From Tubulanus polymorphus (lineage: Eukaryota > Nemertea > Palaeonemertea > Tubulaniformes > Tubulanidae): 64,000 nucleotides of DNA. Of the stretch, positions 44,301 through 56,900 are shown in pieces. Location of the stretch: assembly GCF_964204645.1 (NCBI RefSeq), contig NC_134033.1:1042631-1106630 (forward strand). The letters run 5' to 3'. Below the pieces are notes generated by a model. The model was given only the letters and a program-made list of their open reading frames with translations, did not search any database and had not been told where the DNA came from. The position numbers and the translations under genes were made by a program. Within the stretch, counting starts at the first letter, position 1, and the number at the start of each line of letters is the position of its first letter.

Positions 44301-46140
44301 GGCTAAATTGAAATCATTCCTCTCCTACCTCATGCAGCAGGTTTAGAAATAAAACAATTCTTCTAGAAATGAAATAAATAATTTCCCCGACCCCTACATC
44401 AGATCGGATTTGTAAATTCATACTCTAACCAACGGCAATTAATTCCTCCACCAAACGGACAAGAAAATAAAATAGCAGTATAAGTTCCTTCTCCAGTGGA
44501 CTGATTTTGAAATGATTATTCGTCCAGTCATCAATTTATCGACGCATCATTTTCAAGTTTTCATAGAACAACAGCAGCAACGACGACGACAGATGTTTTT
44601 TTTAAAAACGTGAATAAATTACGATCATTGGTTTCCCGATAATTCGAACGAATTTAAAAACGACATGAGCCGTACACGGTATTATATGAGTAATGATCGC
44701 GAGGTTCCTGTAACCGTCAAAACACACGTAAACAATGACGACATATCGTCGAAATAACTAAGTCAGAAAAATAATTATTGGGAAAAAAAAATTTTTTTTC
44801 TAAGTCACAAAAAAAGCTATTTGATCTATTCTAGAACATTATGTGGTTTGTTTAACTGCGGGTGAAATTTTGAAAAAAATTAATGCTTCTAAGTCGGATT
44901 TCATTTAATTCACGTAGCCCTATCGAGTCGATATAACCATGAAAGCAACATAACATACAGGGTTCTTACGAGTTTCCAAATTTCATTTCCAATAACTTTT
45001 CCTTTTCCATACCCAGATTATGAATTTTTCATACCCCTCAGTTACACGTCGCCAACCTAGAACAGGCAGTGTAGACCCATTCAACAGAAACACGTTTTCT
45101 TCCCGGCGAACGTCGTGAGTTAGAGTTAACTCTGAGTTAAAATTAGTTAACTTTCAAATCTTAACTCACAACTGTGAAACTGGGTCCTGTAGGCCTACAA
45201 ATTCACCAGTTATCAAGGGGGTTAGACCCTCAGTAACGTATTTCATATTTCTCTATGCATCAAGCATTGTAGGCCCATTCAAAGTAAATAAGTGCCAATT
45301 ATCAATACCATCGACAAAATGTTTTCATAAAGTTTGTTATCAAATGTGCGGTAAGACATTTAGGTATCCAAAATTTCAAGAGAAAAGGAAAATTTTTATT
45401 CTGAAACAATTTTCCGATTTTCCATCCATTTTCCCACAGCCGTACAGAAAAAAACAATTTCAATAGCTTTTCAAAGGCGTGGAAAAAAATTCCCATTTTC
45501 CAAATCTTTCCAAGACCCGTAACGACCCTGTATGTATATAAAGATGTCGAGAAACTTCGAAATCCTCTGAAATATCGAAATATCGTTATCGAAATAAAAA
45601 AAAACTCTAAAAACAGTACCTTTATTAGATAACACTTAGTGGTTATAAAGATGTCACGATCGAAGAAACTTCGAAATCCCCGTATATTATTATCAAAATA
45701 GAAAACTCTAAAAAGGTCATCAGTAGCCTTTAGATACCACGTTATCATCAGTGCATTTAACGCATCATTGTAACGGGTTTTAAAGGCGGCAAAAAAAACC
45801 CTGCGCGCCGGAATTTACCTAAATGATAACCACGCTGACTGCTGAATTGGTATTACAATCTAACTCCTAGTAAATTGAATCGAAGCTGACATTTGTCGAA
45901 CTAAAATCAAAATACGAATAGTCATCAGGAAGAGAGAATAATAATAACTACGTGATTAGTGTGGGTTTTCCCCACGATTGGTATTTTAGTTGCGCGTGGG
46001 TTTAATTCAACTCTTACAGCGGAAACATTCGAAATGGACGTAATTTTGACGAGACATAAAGTAATAACTGTTCTGGACTCGGTTCAACGGTTGTTGAATT
46101 AATTTGATTCGAAATCGAAAGTTCATTTTCGATGTTTAAA
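44300..46140. other. intergenic, nothing recognised
   Basis: AT-rich. 45105-45190 holds one GAGTTAACTC palindrome of the 13773 family. A 148-residue Phe/Lys-rich open frame at 45302-45748 (-) has no domain and low-complexity composition and is not called. Confidence 0.45.
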
Positions 46141-46159
46141 ACCTAGGGTCAAATTTCGA

Positions 46160-46510
46160 CTCAAAACCGTGTAACTGAGAACAGAACAGTGGAACTGGGT
46201 TCAGAACTGTGGAACTGGGTTCAGAATTGTGGAACTGAGTCCAGAACTGTGGAACTGGGTTCAGAATTGTGGAACTGAGTCCAGAACTGTGGAACTGGGT
46301 TCAGTTACTGTGGAACTTTGTTCAGAACTGTGGAACTGGGTCCAATAACTGTGGAACTGAGTTCAGAACTGTGTAACTGAGTCCAGAACTGTGGAACTAT
46401 GTTCCGTAACTGTGGAACCGAGTCCAGAACTGTAGAACTCGGTTCAGAACTGTGAAATTGGGTTCAGAACTGTTGAACTGGGTCCAGAACTGTGAAACAG
46501 GGCCTAGAAC
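46160..46510. repeat. GTGGAACTGGGTTCAGAACT array
   Basis: About 15 units of about 21 bp, the core of the GGAACTGG family but with GGTTCA or GAGTCCA instead of GGATCC in most units. Confidence 0.8.
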
Positions 46511-47279
46511 GGTGGGGCTGGTGCTTTCAAACTATGCACATCTAAAAATCTTTTTTTTCAAATATCTGAAAATCTTAGATTAGATTTTTATAGCAGGCAA
46601 AGTGACATGAGATTCAGGTTGAGCCCAGCTGCGTGTTCACCGTGACTCAAACTCAGTCCAGATGTTTGGTATAGTAATGTTTACTACTAACAGTCAGTGC
46701 TCTGTGCTTTGTGTCTATAGGAATGTGTTGAGTGTATGTACAGTATTTGACTCATCAGAACACATTATAACATGATCTCACTATCTACGAGCCCGCCCGC
46801 CCGCCTGCCTGCCCGCCCGCACACTGGTGCAATCATGACCTATCTATTACAATCGAAATGTAAAAATTCATCTAAGTCATATCATGAAATTAAAAAATCA
46901 TTTTGGACTTGAGATAAAAAGTCAGTCACTTATAATCACTATCTTAACTACCTGCGCCTAAGCAGTATGATACCATGGCCTAGATCACTCATACACTGAT
47001 ATGATACAATTTCTAAGCAAATTGTTTGCCTCGGGTAAAAACTGACCATGAAAACAATATTTGATATACATTTATAATATTTAGATATTTAGAAGTATTG
47101 CCAAGAAATTAAGGTTAAAGAAAATGTTTAAGTTGTGAAACGACCACAGCTAACTTCTATGGTCCCTTATATTTCGGACATTTCCAATTCCAACACTAAA
47201 TTCCATCGTGATTTGTCATAATTATTTTCGACTGGTTTCGAGGTCTTATCACAAACTTGAAGTTAACTAATGAAGGACA

Positions 47280-48000
47280 ACGTTCTCATTCTCAAAGATG
47301 ACTTCAGTAAAATTATGATTTCAGTAAAATTATGATTTCAGTAAAAATATGATTAGATACCAATGACAACCGGGTTCTCAACGGCTTCGATGATTCAATA
47401 AAATTATGATTAGTTACAAATGACGACCTTCTTATTCTCAATGTCTTTCACGGTTAAGTAAAATTATAATTAGTTACTACTGACGGCCTTTTCATTCTCG
47501 ATTAAGTTCAAAAATTCAGTAAAATTATAATTAGTGATGTATGATGACTTCTCATTCTCGATGACTTCTACGATTCAGTAAAATTATGATTAGTGAATAA
47601 TGATGACCTTCTCATTATGATAATTTCAAAAATTCAGTAAAATTATAATTAGCTACTGATGACAACCTTCTCATTTTCAATAACTTCAACAATTCAGTAA
47701 AATTATAATTACTTACTAATGACCACCTTCTCATTCTCATAAGTTTGAAAATTCAGTAAAATTATGATTAGTTACTGATGACGACCTTCTTATTCTCAAT
47801 GACTTCAACGAATCAGTAAAATTATAATTAGTGATGACTTCTCATTCTCACCACAATTTAGTAGTCATACATTATTACTGGCGACCTTCCTTTCTCTAGT
47901 CTAGATGATTTCAACAATTCAGTAAAATTATGCTTCGTTGATTAGTTATGTACGATGACTTTCTCAGTATCAGTGACTTCAACGATTCAATAAAAATAGT
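47280..48000. repeat. about 60-bp array CAGTAAAATTATAATTAGTTACT
   Basis: About eleven units with TTCAGTAAAATTATAATTAG, TTACTGATGACGACCTTCTC and ATTCTCAATGACTTCAA. A short inverse relative lies in the GCC2 intron at 1940-2120. Confidence 0.85.
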
Positions 48001-48399
48001 TTCACTGTCCTGTACCCCACAAGCCATGTCTGTCAATTGTATAACTATAAGAAATGTGCCTGCAGTAAAATGTTATTTGTAATATTTTCTAGTTAAAATG
48101 GGGTTGACTGTATTATTATTGACGGTTTTATCAGCACAGAGGGGAAACCGGGTTTCTAAAAGACAAGGATCGAATCGAATGGGGTGGGCCGGGGGTGACA
48201 AAAATATTTCGATTCCGATTTCAACATTATTTCGACACTTTAAGCGGGTAAAACTATGAGAATGAAATAAACTAAATCGATGGAAATACCTTCAATGAAC
48301 GTCTCATTCGTTTAGGGGAACTGTCTCGCTGGTTAAGTTAAGTAAATCCAATCGGGGAGACCCAGTGACAAATTAGGATCGGAGCCGAGTCCAGAGGCA

Positions 48400-48660
48400 G
48401 TAGCGCTGACCCATTTAAATCATTACCCTGTTGACTGGCGAAGTAATGATTTTCGGCGTCGAGTTCGAATCCCGAATTACCGAACTTCCCTCGCTTACCG
48501 GAGTTCGTTTCGACCGAATATGTTGACTGCCGAAGTAATGAATTCGGGACCGATTTCGAATCCCGATAAACCGCCGACTGACCTCGCGTGCCAGAGTTGG
48601 ATTCCCGTTCCATCGGAGAACCTCGCTTACCAGGGTCCGAAAACTACCGCCCAAAAATCC
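48400..48660. repeat. imperfect about 110-bp duplication
   Basis: Two units share TGTTGACTGxCGAAGTAATG, TTTCGAATCCCGA and CTCGC(T/G)TxCCxGAGTT. The GTTCGAATCCC motif resembles a tRNA B box, but no tRNA fold is present. Confidence 0.5.
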
Positions 48661-50845
48661 GCCTCTCTTCAGCTGCTCATTGAAACCAATTCTTCAATGG
48701 CTTGACTTCTTTTTATTTTCTGAGATCGGTTTTTCAAATCCATTTAGCCCGTAACTTAGCAGGTCTTAGTTTCTGATGCAAATCAGCACGGGCCCGACAA
48801 CACTCAAGTTGGTCCCGAATGACTGTAGGTGGAAAAACCCCAAATCTTCAAAGTAGGTTAAAATCCCCACTTGGCGATTTTTCAAAAACATTTCTAAGCC
48901 AGCAATTTCTCCAATTTGCAATAAAACTGCGATATATTTAAACTGTAAATGAACTTTGTTTCGTTTGCGTATATGCGAAATATTTCAGAATCATATCGCA
49001 ATTTGAAAGTTTTACTTGTAGTTTTAATAAGCGATAATAAATTATTAGCATGAAATCAATCGTTAGAATTTATAGAATCGATGAAATTTTCATTTGTAAT
49101 ATTATTTTTCAAATCCGGGAACTGGAATATCTATGAACTCTGAACCTTTTTTAACTTGGCGAAATATTCCACTCTCAAATTAACTTCTTTTTTGAAAATA
49201 TTAAAAATTCTAGTGTAATATATATATTGAACTGCGCGATAACTTTTAGTATCAAGTTAGTATTAGTGCCGGTAGTCAGGGCCGGATGCAGCCTACCGGC
49301 GCTACAACCGCTTGAGCGGAACTCCCAATTTCAAAAGTGCCCTTCTATTTTTCAAGTTCTGGTAGAAGTAATTTGAAATGGCCGAATTGAATCATCGAAA
49401 ATGGGTAAACTCCTTACTTTTTTATAAATGATTTTTCTTTAACTGGTCAAAATGTAATACTTGTGGATGCAGAGAAGGATTTGATGCCCCAAAGTGACAG
49501 ATTGCATCTCGGAGCCCTGAAATTCAAAATTGTCTATGATATGTGTGAAAACGGTCGTGATCTATTATTTCAGTCGAAACGTAGAAACATAAATTCTACT
49601 TCATCGATGGGTTTTTTCTAATCTTTTAATGCAAAAGCCCAGTGAACTGCTTACAATTATAAAATCTGCTAGTTTTTTTGCTGTCTACGAAACCTATTGT
49701 TCCTCGACGAGGAATTCAATAATTATCGACCAAACGCAGAGAACAAACAACTAAAAATTCGGAGCTAATTTTCGTCTCGGGGGTCGTCGTTGTTAAGGGG
49801 TAATTTTCTCTGTGTCTGCGCAGACGAGACTCCACCAGAGAATCCCGCAGTGATCGAAAATAATCACACCCAATTATCCACCAGCGAGCAGACGCCTACA
49901 GATAAAATCAATACACATCGATACTGGCGGCTGATTCGTCCATTTTTGGAAAAAAGTAGATAGATTTTAATTCTGGATATCTCAAACTGAAGGATTAGAT
50001 GATTAGATCTTTTTGACTGGCAGTGAGGACAACAAGTCAGTCCACCGATCTTCAACTCTCCCCTAATGATCATCGTTTGAACTCGTTTTAACAGAAGCAG
50101 CGTTTTCAATGCGCCCCCTAGTGATCATCGTTTGAACTCGTTAACAGACGACGCAACTATTCCGAAAATTGTTCTATTTCATTTTCCTTATCTCGTATAC
50201 ACACATTTGTGTAGTTTTCGTTTATACTTTTTCTTCATAAAAAACGAAACAGCGACGGATTTTTATCTCAAGTTTTTGAAGTTCGCACAAATAATTTCAA
50301 TGCTTGCTCCTTCTTTTATTATGAATTTCTATAATTTCTGGTTATTGCGGTTTTCTCGGTGCTCGTCAAATTAACTCAGAACCGCGACTCCGACGATTCT
50401 ATTAAAACGCGCAAAGAATCGAGACGTTTTTTCGCCCGTGTTTTGAGGTTTGACTCAAGATATTTTGTCGTTATCGACGCTTTTTTTATTGGCGATTTCT
50501 ACGCGTTGTTTGAACTGAATTAAACAAACACACAGAATTAGGATCACGATCACGTTATCTTCCACCGTATTTTGATTTCGTTTCCAGTGGGAAGTCGTCG
50601 GGAGCTGCGAATGAAGCTAGTCTTTTCAACGACTGTAAAACAAACACGATATCAATACCATCGTTTACATCTTCGATCGTGTTTTTGATAAAGAATCAAG
50701 ACTCCGTTTATCAGACGGATACGACAGCGACGACAGCGCCTGGCGACCGAGAACAGTCCCAGACGCCCGAGGAGAAGCGCGACGAAACTGCGTTGTATAT
50801 CGAAGGAGTTCTGCGTTCCCGGCTGGATCTGTCGCACAGACGAAC
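48660..50845. other. intergenic upstream of the first GPCR
   Basis: AT-rich with no array or domain. A short duplication of CCCCTAGTGATCATCGTTTG occurs at about 50063-50135. 50560-50845 becomes GC-richer and is the likely 5'UTR/promoter of the GPCR gene at 50846. Confidence 0.45.
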
Positions 50846-51808
50846 ATGAACTCGTCGAACGAAACGACAGCACCTCGATATTTCCTGCCGTGGTACACGA
50901 GCGTCATGTTCGACTCTCCGAGACTCTGTTCTCCGATGCTCCGTTACGCGCAGGTCATCATCTTACCGATCATAACGGTCACCGGTCTGTTCGGTAACGT
51001 GGCCAGTTTCATCATCATGACCAGCGAGAAATTCCGCGTCTGCTCCTACGCGTCGTATTTAGCGGCTTTGGCTGTTTTCGATACGCTGCTGATGTTCGCC
51101 TACACGGCGCCCGTTCTTAACTACGCTTTCTACCCGCGAATAGTCGTCGAATTGAGCACCGACTTCGCGTGCGAATTTTACGAATATTTTTTCCAAGTTA
51201 CCGACATAATCAGTTCGGGTTTGATCGTGTTACTGACCGCCGAACGTTTCGCCATTGTCGTCTGGCCGTTCTCCGCCAGAACCATAGCGACGCCGTCCGT
51301 CTCGCGGACGCTGGTCATCTTGTTAACGGTCACGTGGTTCGCCTCGTTCACCTACATATTCGCGGCTGTGGAATACAGCCCGGACCGCGGCGGTTGCGTG
51401 TTCGTTTCGGAATACTGGTCGGACTTTTATTTTCGAATTTCGCCCACGTTCACGTCGTATTTACCGGTGACGGTTGTGGTGATTTTTAACGTGGTTCTGA
51501 TCGCGATGCTCCGTCGGTCGGAGCAATTCGGCGGAGCAGGTGGCAAGAAGGCCAACTCGACGAGAAAAGCGACATTTTTAGTAATCACGGTGTCGATCAT
51601 GTTCGCCGCATTCATAATCCCGACCGATATGTTCGTGTTAATCTCCACGTTCGTCGTCATACCGGACCAGCTCCTGTCCGATATTTCGGTGATCATGGCC
51701 GATTTCTACGCCACGAACAGCGTCATCAATTTCTACATTTATCTCCTCTCCGGCGACGAGGTGAAAAACTACGTGAAGAAAAATTGGCTCCCGCGGTGGA
51801 ACAAATAA
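50846..51808 (+). CDS. rhodopsin-class GPCR, single exon (peptide-receptor type)
   Basis: Seven-transmembrane receptor at the plasma membrane, 320 residues. The N-terminus carries NSS and NET glycosylation sites (2-7). TM1 has the conserved Asn in GLFGNVASF (N51) and TM2 the conserved Asp (D79). C109 and C184 can form the TM3-ECL2 disulfide. The DRY position reads E133-R134-F135. TM7 reads NSVINFYIY instead of NPxxY. The C-tail is short and basic (KNYVKKNWLPRWNK). This pattern is common in invertebrate FMRFamide-receptor-like families, but the ligand cannot be read from sequence. The ATG at 50846 is the first in frame before TM1. The coding region has a higher GC content than its flanks. AATAAA at 52193-52198 is a possible polyA signal. 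Confidence 0.92.
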   Translation: MNSSNETTAPRYFLPWYTSVMFDSPRLCSPMLRYAQVIILPIITVTGLFGNVASFIIMTSEKFRVCSYASYLAALAVFDTLLMFAYTAPVLNYAFYPRIVVELSTDFACEFYEYFFQVTDIISSGLIVLLTAERFAIVVWPFSARTIATPSVSRTLVILLTVTWFASFTYIFAAVEYSPDRGGCVFVSEYWSDFYFRISPTFTSYLPVTVVVIFNVVLIAMLRRSEQFGGAGGKKANSTRKATFLVITVSIMFAAFIIPTDMFVLISTFVVIPDQLLSDISVIMADFYATNSVINFYIYLLSGDEVKNYVKKNWLPRWNK

Positions 51809-52304
51809 GAGGACGTCCCGAAAATACGACGAGAAATTAACTTTTCTCAAATATAAAAGCATCTTCTATACGAAAATTGAACAGTGCCGTATCAGCATTT
51901 GAGATGTGTCCAAAATCCATAAGATAAGATAAGATAATTCATTACTCTCCGACCATTTCACCATGGTACGTGGAGGGATAACTGATTACAAATTTACACA
52001 TCAAGATTTAAAAAATGACAGTTTAGAAAAAACATTTTAGAAACATAAGGTTATTTACAATATATACAAATACAAGATACGCATCGCATACCCCCTCTAG
52101 CGGCTCCCTCTAGTGCCCGCTTACAACCTCCAGCACTCTCACGCCCCCTATCGGCCACCCTCACACCTGTGAAATAGAATTGTCTCCTGCGAAATAAATA
52201 CGAAGCAGAATAAATGAGTAATTGGTAAATATCTGGAAATATAACAAAGCAATATTGTACATATGTTTGATTTTAACACAGGGATTAACCCTGTTATGTA
52301 TTGG
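51809..52304. other. 3' flank of the first GPCR gene
   Basis: AT-rich with two AATAAA hexamers (52193-52198, and one near 52209). A short cluster of CCCTCTAGxGGC-like motifs is at 52092-52160. Nothing else is seen. Confidence 0.5.
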
Positions 52305-52583
52305 TTAACCCTTTCAGTGCTGGCTAATTAATACCCTATAGTGCTGAAGATAATTTGAAAATTCTGAATAATTCCACCCTAGTGTGTTGAATAACGGGAA
52401 TATCACTATAATGCGTCTACACCCTGGCGTGGTATATCGTTAGTTACTAGTATTTCACTATGTTTGACAGGTGAGATAATAAGTAATTACTGATCAAATC
52501 AATACACTGCAGTGAGGTGTACTAGCAAAATCCATCACTGATTTATACACTGCACTGCGGTGTAGGCGCACTGAAAGGGTTAA
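52305..52583. mobile_element. intact TTAA MITE, inverse orientation (279 bp)
   Basis: TTAA at 52305-52308 and 52580-52583, termini CCCTTTCAGTGCTGG and GGCGCACTGAAAGGG. The body is the reverse complement of 13217-13510. Confidence 0.8.
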
Positions 52584-52740
52584 TAAGGTTCATCTGATAT
52601 GTTCTCATTTTACGTCTCTAATGAACGAAACACACCTCACGGAGCGAAACAGGGGGTTTGATTTAGAAACAGATATAGTGAGATCGACGGTCGAGTTTGA
52701 CAGAATTTTTTGTTTAAATCCAAGCAGCGCTCATTATTAC

Positions 52741-53076
52741 GGTGGCTGATAAGGACCGAATACAATAATTTTCACACGACCTCGATTATAGAAAAACACA
52801 AAACGAAACTTATACAGCAAAAACGAACTTTTCGTTTTTGCTAGGGCGCAAAAACGAATTTTATGGCGCAAAAAAAACGAAAAATCATAGAGCAAAAACG
52901 AATATTGTCGTTTTTGCGCTGTAATATTTCGTTTTTGCGGGTTAGCCAAAACTAAAAGTTCGTTTTTGCGCGGTAGCAAGAACGAAGTTTTCGTTTTTGC
53001 TCTATAGGTTTCGTTTTGCATTTTTCTATAATCGAGGTCGTGTAAAAATTAATGCATTTGGCCCTTATCAGCCACC
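52741..53076. mobile_element. 336-bp fold-back element with GCAAAAACGAA motifs
   Basis: Termini GGTGGCTGATAAGGACC and the inverse GGCCCTTATCAGCCACC extend into arms of about 55 bp (ACACGACCTCGATTATAGAAA and inverse). The centre carries at least eight copies of CAAAAACGAA or its inverse TTCGTTTTTG, so the whole element can fold into one hairpin. No open frame is present. Confidence 0.8.
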
Positions 53077-53668
53077 ATAGGTCATTGATGGTTCAGTCTT
53101 CCAAACTAATTGTCAAATCTTGATTAAATCAATAAACAAGACATATGTTGAATACGAACAATGTAAGGCTTTGTTAGGGCGAATTTTACGCCGTATCGAC
53201 TTGACCGGCTGCTGTTGCTGGTGTCATCGTTTGGTCGACAATTCTGTAAGAGGCGACACCGGCTACCGACTTATCAGTGTACATTCGCATATCAGCTTAT
53301 CGGTACAAACGGTAAATTAAAGGTAAGCTACGTACGTACGTTGAGTAAGCCCTATTTATACTCCCTGTTCTGCAAAAATTTGTGTTCATGAATTTAAATT
53401 CGTGCCTTAAGACAGATTTAACCTTTTGACGGAAATTTTTCTTGATGAAAATTGTGTTTAGAATGTGCCTATGAGGTATCTAAGGTCAAATTATTGGGGG
53501 GGGGGGGGAGAACCTCATCCCACCCTCAAAATATTCACTTGGCACTGGCTTCATCAGCGTCCCCTATAACGCGAAAAAGTGCTCTAAGGTCCTCATAATA
53601 TCAATCCTAAATATTGATGTTATTGAATGTTATTTTGAACCACCAATATTGATGACGTAGTGCACATC

Positions 53669-53669
53669 G

Positions 53670-53764
<95 letters not shown>

Positions 53765-53813
53765 CATTATCATAATCATAATCATAATCATAATCATTAT
53801 CATTATCATAATC

Positions 53814-53848
<35 letters not shown>

Positions 53849-53875
53849 CATTATTATTATTATTATTATTATTAT
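53669..53875. repeat. (ATT)n/(ATC)n microsatellite
   Basis: About 200 bp: first pure TTA/ATT (to about 53763), then interspersed with ATC/ATAATC. It ends about 70 bp before the CAP-protein ATG, so it is in that gene's promoter or 5'UTR. Poly-Ile and poly-Tyr open frames over it are artefacts. Confidence 0.9.
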
Positions 53876-53946
53876 ACGTTTTTTAGTCTGAGTTATCAAG
53901 TGATTCGAGCAAAAAGTTTTCGATTCGTTTTTAGAATAAGGTCGAA

Positions 53947-56900
53947 ATGACCAGCTACCGGGCATTAGCGATGACAGCTGTGGGGGCTGCACTGTTAGTG
54001 ATTGTAGTATTACCGATACAGGAAGTAGATTCAGCTGTGGTCAGTTTGACTGAATTGTCCATTATTGACGCCAATTCGTTAAAACAATTAGTAAACAACC
54101 GGCAGACATCTGCAGCGAACAAAAAGTCAAAAAAAAAGACTAAAACTAAACGCGGGACTAAAAAGAGTAAAAAGAGTAGATCTTTAATCAGTCAACGTTC
54201 AATGGTGAGTATGCGTGTATTTCTAATATCACCATTATTACAATTATTCATCGTCCACACTTCACATGAACTACAAACACCAAATATTGGAAATTTTATC
54301 AGTGTACTTTATTTATCAGTGTAAATGAATGCCCATAATTCACATTGGTTCAGTACTTCACCTAAGACATTTATGATTGAAAATGAACTACAAACACCAG
54401 ACATTAGACATTTTATCAGCACACTTTCATAAACTGATCGTCCACACTTCACATGTGTTCAGAACTTCAACTGAGACATTTTTAATTGAAAATGAACTAC
54501 AAACACCAGATATTAGACATTTTATCAGCACACTTTCAAAAACTGATCGTCCACACTTCACATGTGTTCAGAACTTCAACTGAGACATTTTTAATTGAAA
54601 ATGAACTACAAACACCAGACATTAGACATTTTATCAGCACACTTTCATAAACTGATCGTCCACACTTCACATGTGTTCAGTGCTTCACCTGAGACATTTT
54701 CAATTGAAAATGAACTACAAACAACAGACATTAGAAATTTTATCAGCACACTTTCTAAAACTGATCTTCCACACTTCACACTAAAATAATGTCAGTATAA
54801 TATAACATATTGATTAAAGATCTCTCCAAATTTCAGTTCGATAGTCTAGTACCAGAACCTCAGATAGCACAAACGGAGCAGTACCCCCCGAGTCCGAAAC
54901 TATTCAAACGAGCAGCTATTGAAAAACACAACAAATTACGTCAAAAAGAGAATAAAGGCCTCTCAGATCTGGTAATGTGCAGCTACGAAAAGCCCACACA
55001 ACTGTGGAACTGGATCCAGAGTCAAATTAAACCCACACAACTGTGGAACTGGGTCCAGAGTCAAATTAAACCCACACAACTGTGGAACTGGATGCAGAGT
55101 CAAATTAAACCCACACAACTGTTGAACTGGATCCAGAGTCAAATTAAACCCACACAACTGTTGAACTGGATCCAGGGTCAAATTAAACCCACAAAACTGT
55201 GGAACTGGGTCCAGAGTCATGTTAAACCCACCTGTGGAACCTGGGGCCAGAATTAAATCAATCCCACACAACTGGACGCACGATAGTCAAATTAAACCTA
55301 CAGTTAACGACATGCTACGTTTTTAAAATTGTTCAAGGTTTGGGACGATAAATTACACAGAAGGGCCGCAAAACTGATTAAAAAATGCAAATTCGAACAT
55401 TCGGACGAAGAACTGAAGTGGATTTCAGGCGGCAACAAACCGGGCGAAAACCTGTGGAGAGGATCTACTTTAAAACAGTATCACAACGCGTACAAAACCT
55501 GGTACAACGAGAAAAGATCTTACGACTATTCGACTAATCAGTGCAAAGAAGGGAAGATGTGTAATCATTATAAACAGGTATATGACCGCCAGGTGGCGCC
55601 AGTTGAATATGATTTAACCAGTCTGGTCTTAAAAATCTCAGGGGCCAGTTGCACAGTTGTGACTTAAGTTCAAAGTGGTCTTAAAGCTTAAGACTGGTCT
55701 AAATTTGTTAGATTGGATATAGAACTAGTTGGTCTTAGACCGGTCTTAAGTATAAGCCATGACTATGCAACCAGCAGTCTAATTGATATACTTCTGTTTA
55801 GGTAATCTAACAACTACTGTCTGTGACACCTACTCTCCGTGCGACGTTTTGGTCCTTAATTTCGTTAATAATCGGTTTATCTACCTTTATTACGCATCAA
55901 TTTGTTCAGTGAGGAATTTGCATTCAGAAATAAACAAGAATTTTCACTTAAGTTGTTTTTGTTTTCATTTATCAGCGATAGTTTACTCAGCATACGCTCG
56001 CGTAATGCTGAAAAACCCGCTCCGCGGACGCTCGGAAACGTTACAGTGACGTCATCACCTGCTCATTAGCATATCAAAATGCAGTAGGTGGCGCCACGTG
56101 ACGGGCCATAAAAGCCGTTTTTCAGCATTACGCGAGCGTATGCTGGGTAAACTATCGCTGATAGATGAAAACACAAACAAATTTATGCCAGTTCATGTTT
56201 TATTTCTGAATGCAAATTCCTAACTGAACAAATTGATGCATAATATTTACAGATCAATCGATTATTAACGAAATTACGGATCAAAACGTCGCACGAAGAG
56301 CAGGTGTGACAGACAGTAGTCCAGATAAAGACTTTCACCGGTGCCAGCCCTAGTTTGAAATATCAAAACTGGCCTTTAGTATTGGCCATCATAACTAAGA
56401 TGGTTTTGAAGTTGGCTATAAAACCAAAATTAGCTTAGGCCTGTCTCGGTGATTTTTGTGTGTAAATGTTTGTAGATGGTTTGGAAGGCTACTAAGAGGA
56501 TTGGTTGCGCGTACAAACACTGTTCAAAACACGGATATCTGTTAATAGCATGCACGTACTCTCCACCGTAAGTTTTTAAATCTCGTGACAGAGATAAATG
56601 CCCCTCTAATCTATTTGATCTGATTTGATTTTATTGGACGCTTTTGTCGGTGACGTTTCCCATACGTACAAAATCCCAGCTTACCTGGAGAGTATGGGTA
56701 GGGGTTGGCGCGATTCATTGTAGTCCATCCCCCTTTTGCTTCAAAAATTTAAGTCATGTATCGTTAGAAAGGGGACAATTTCTATTTTCTGATGGCGCCT
56801 GGAAACTGGAAACTTCCCTATCTGACCCATCACTTTTCTTTAGAACACTTAATTAGATACTGGACCCTGACGACATTACCCAAGTTCAAATTCGACTTTT

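Noticed and set aside
45302-45748. 148-residue Phe-rich open frame (-)
   Set aside because: Low-complexity AT-rich translation with no motif, signal or splice partner.
53630-53992. poly-Ile/Met and poly-Tyr/His open frames
   Set aside because: Direct translation of the ATT/ATC microsatellite.
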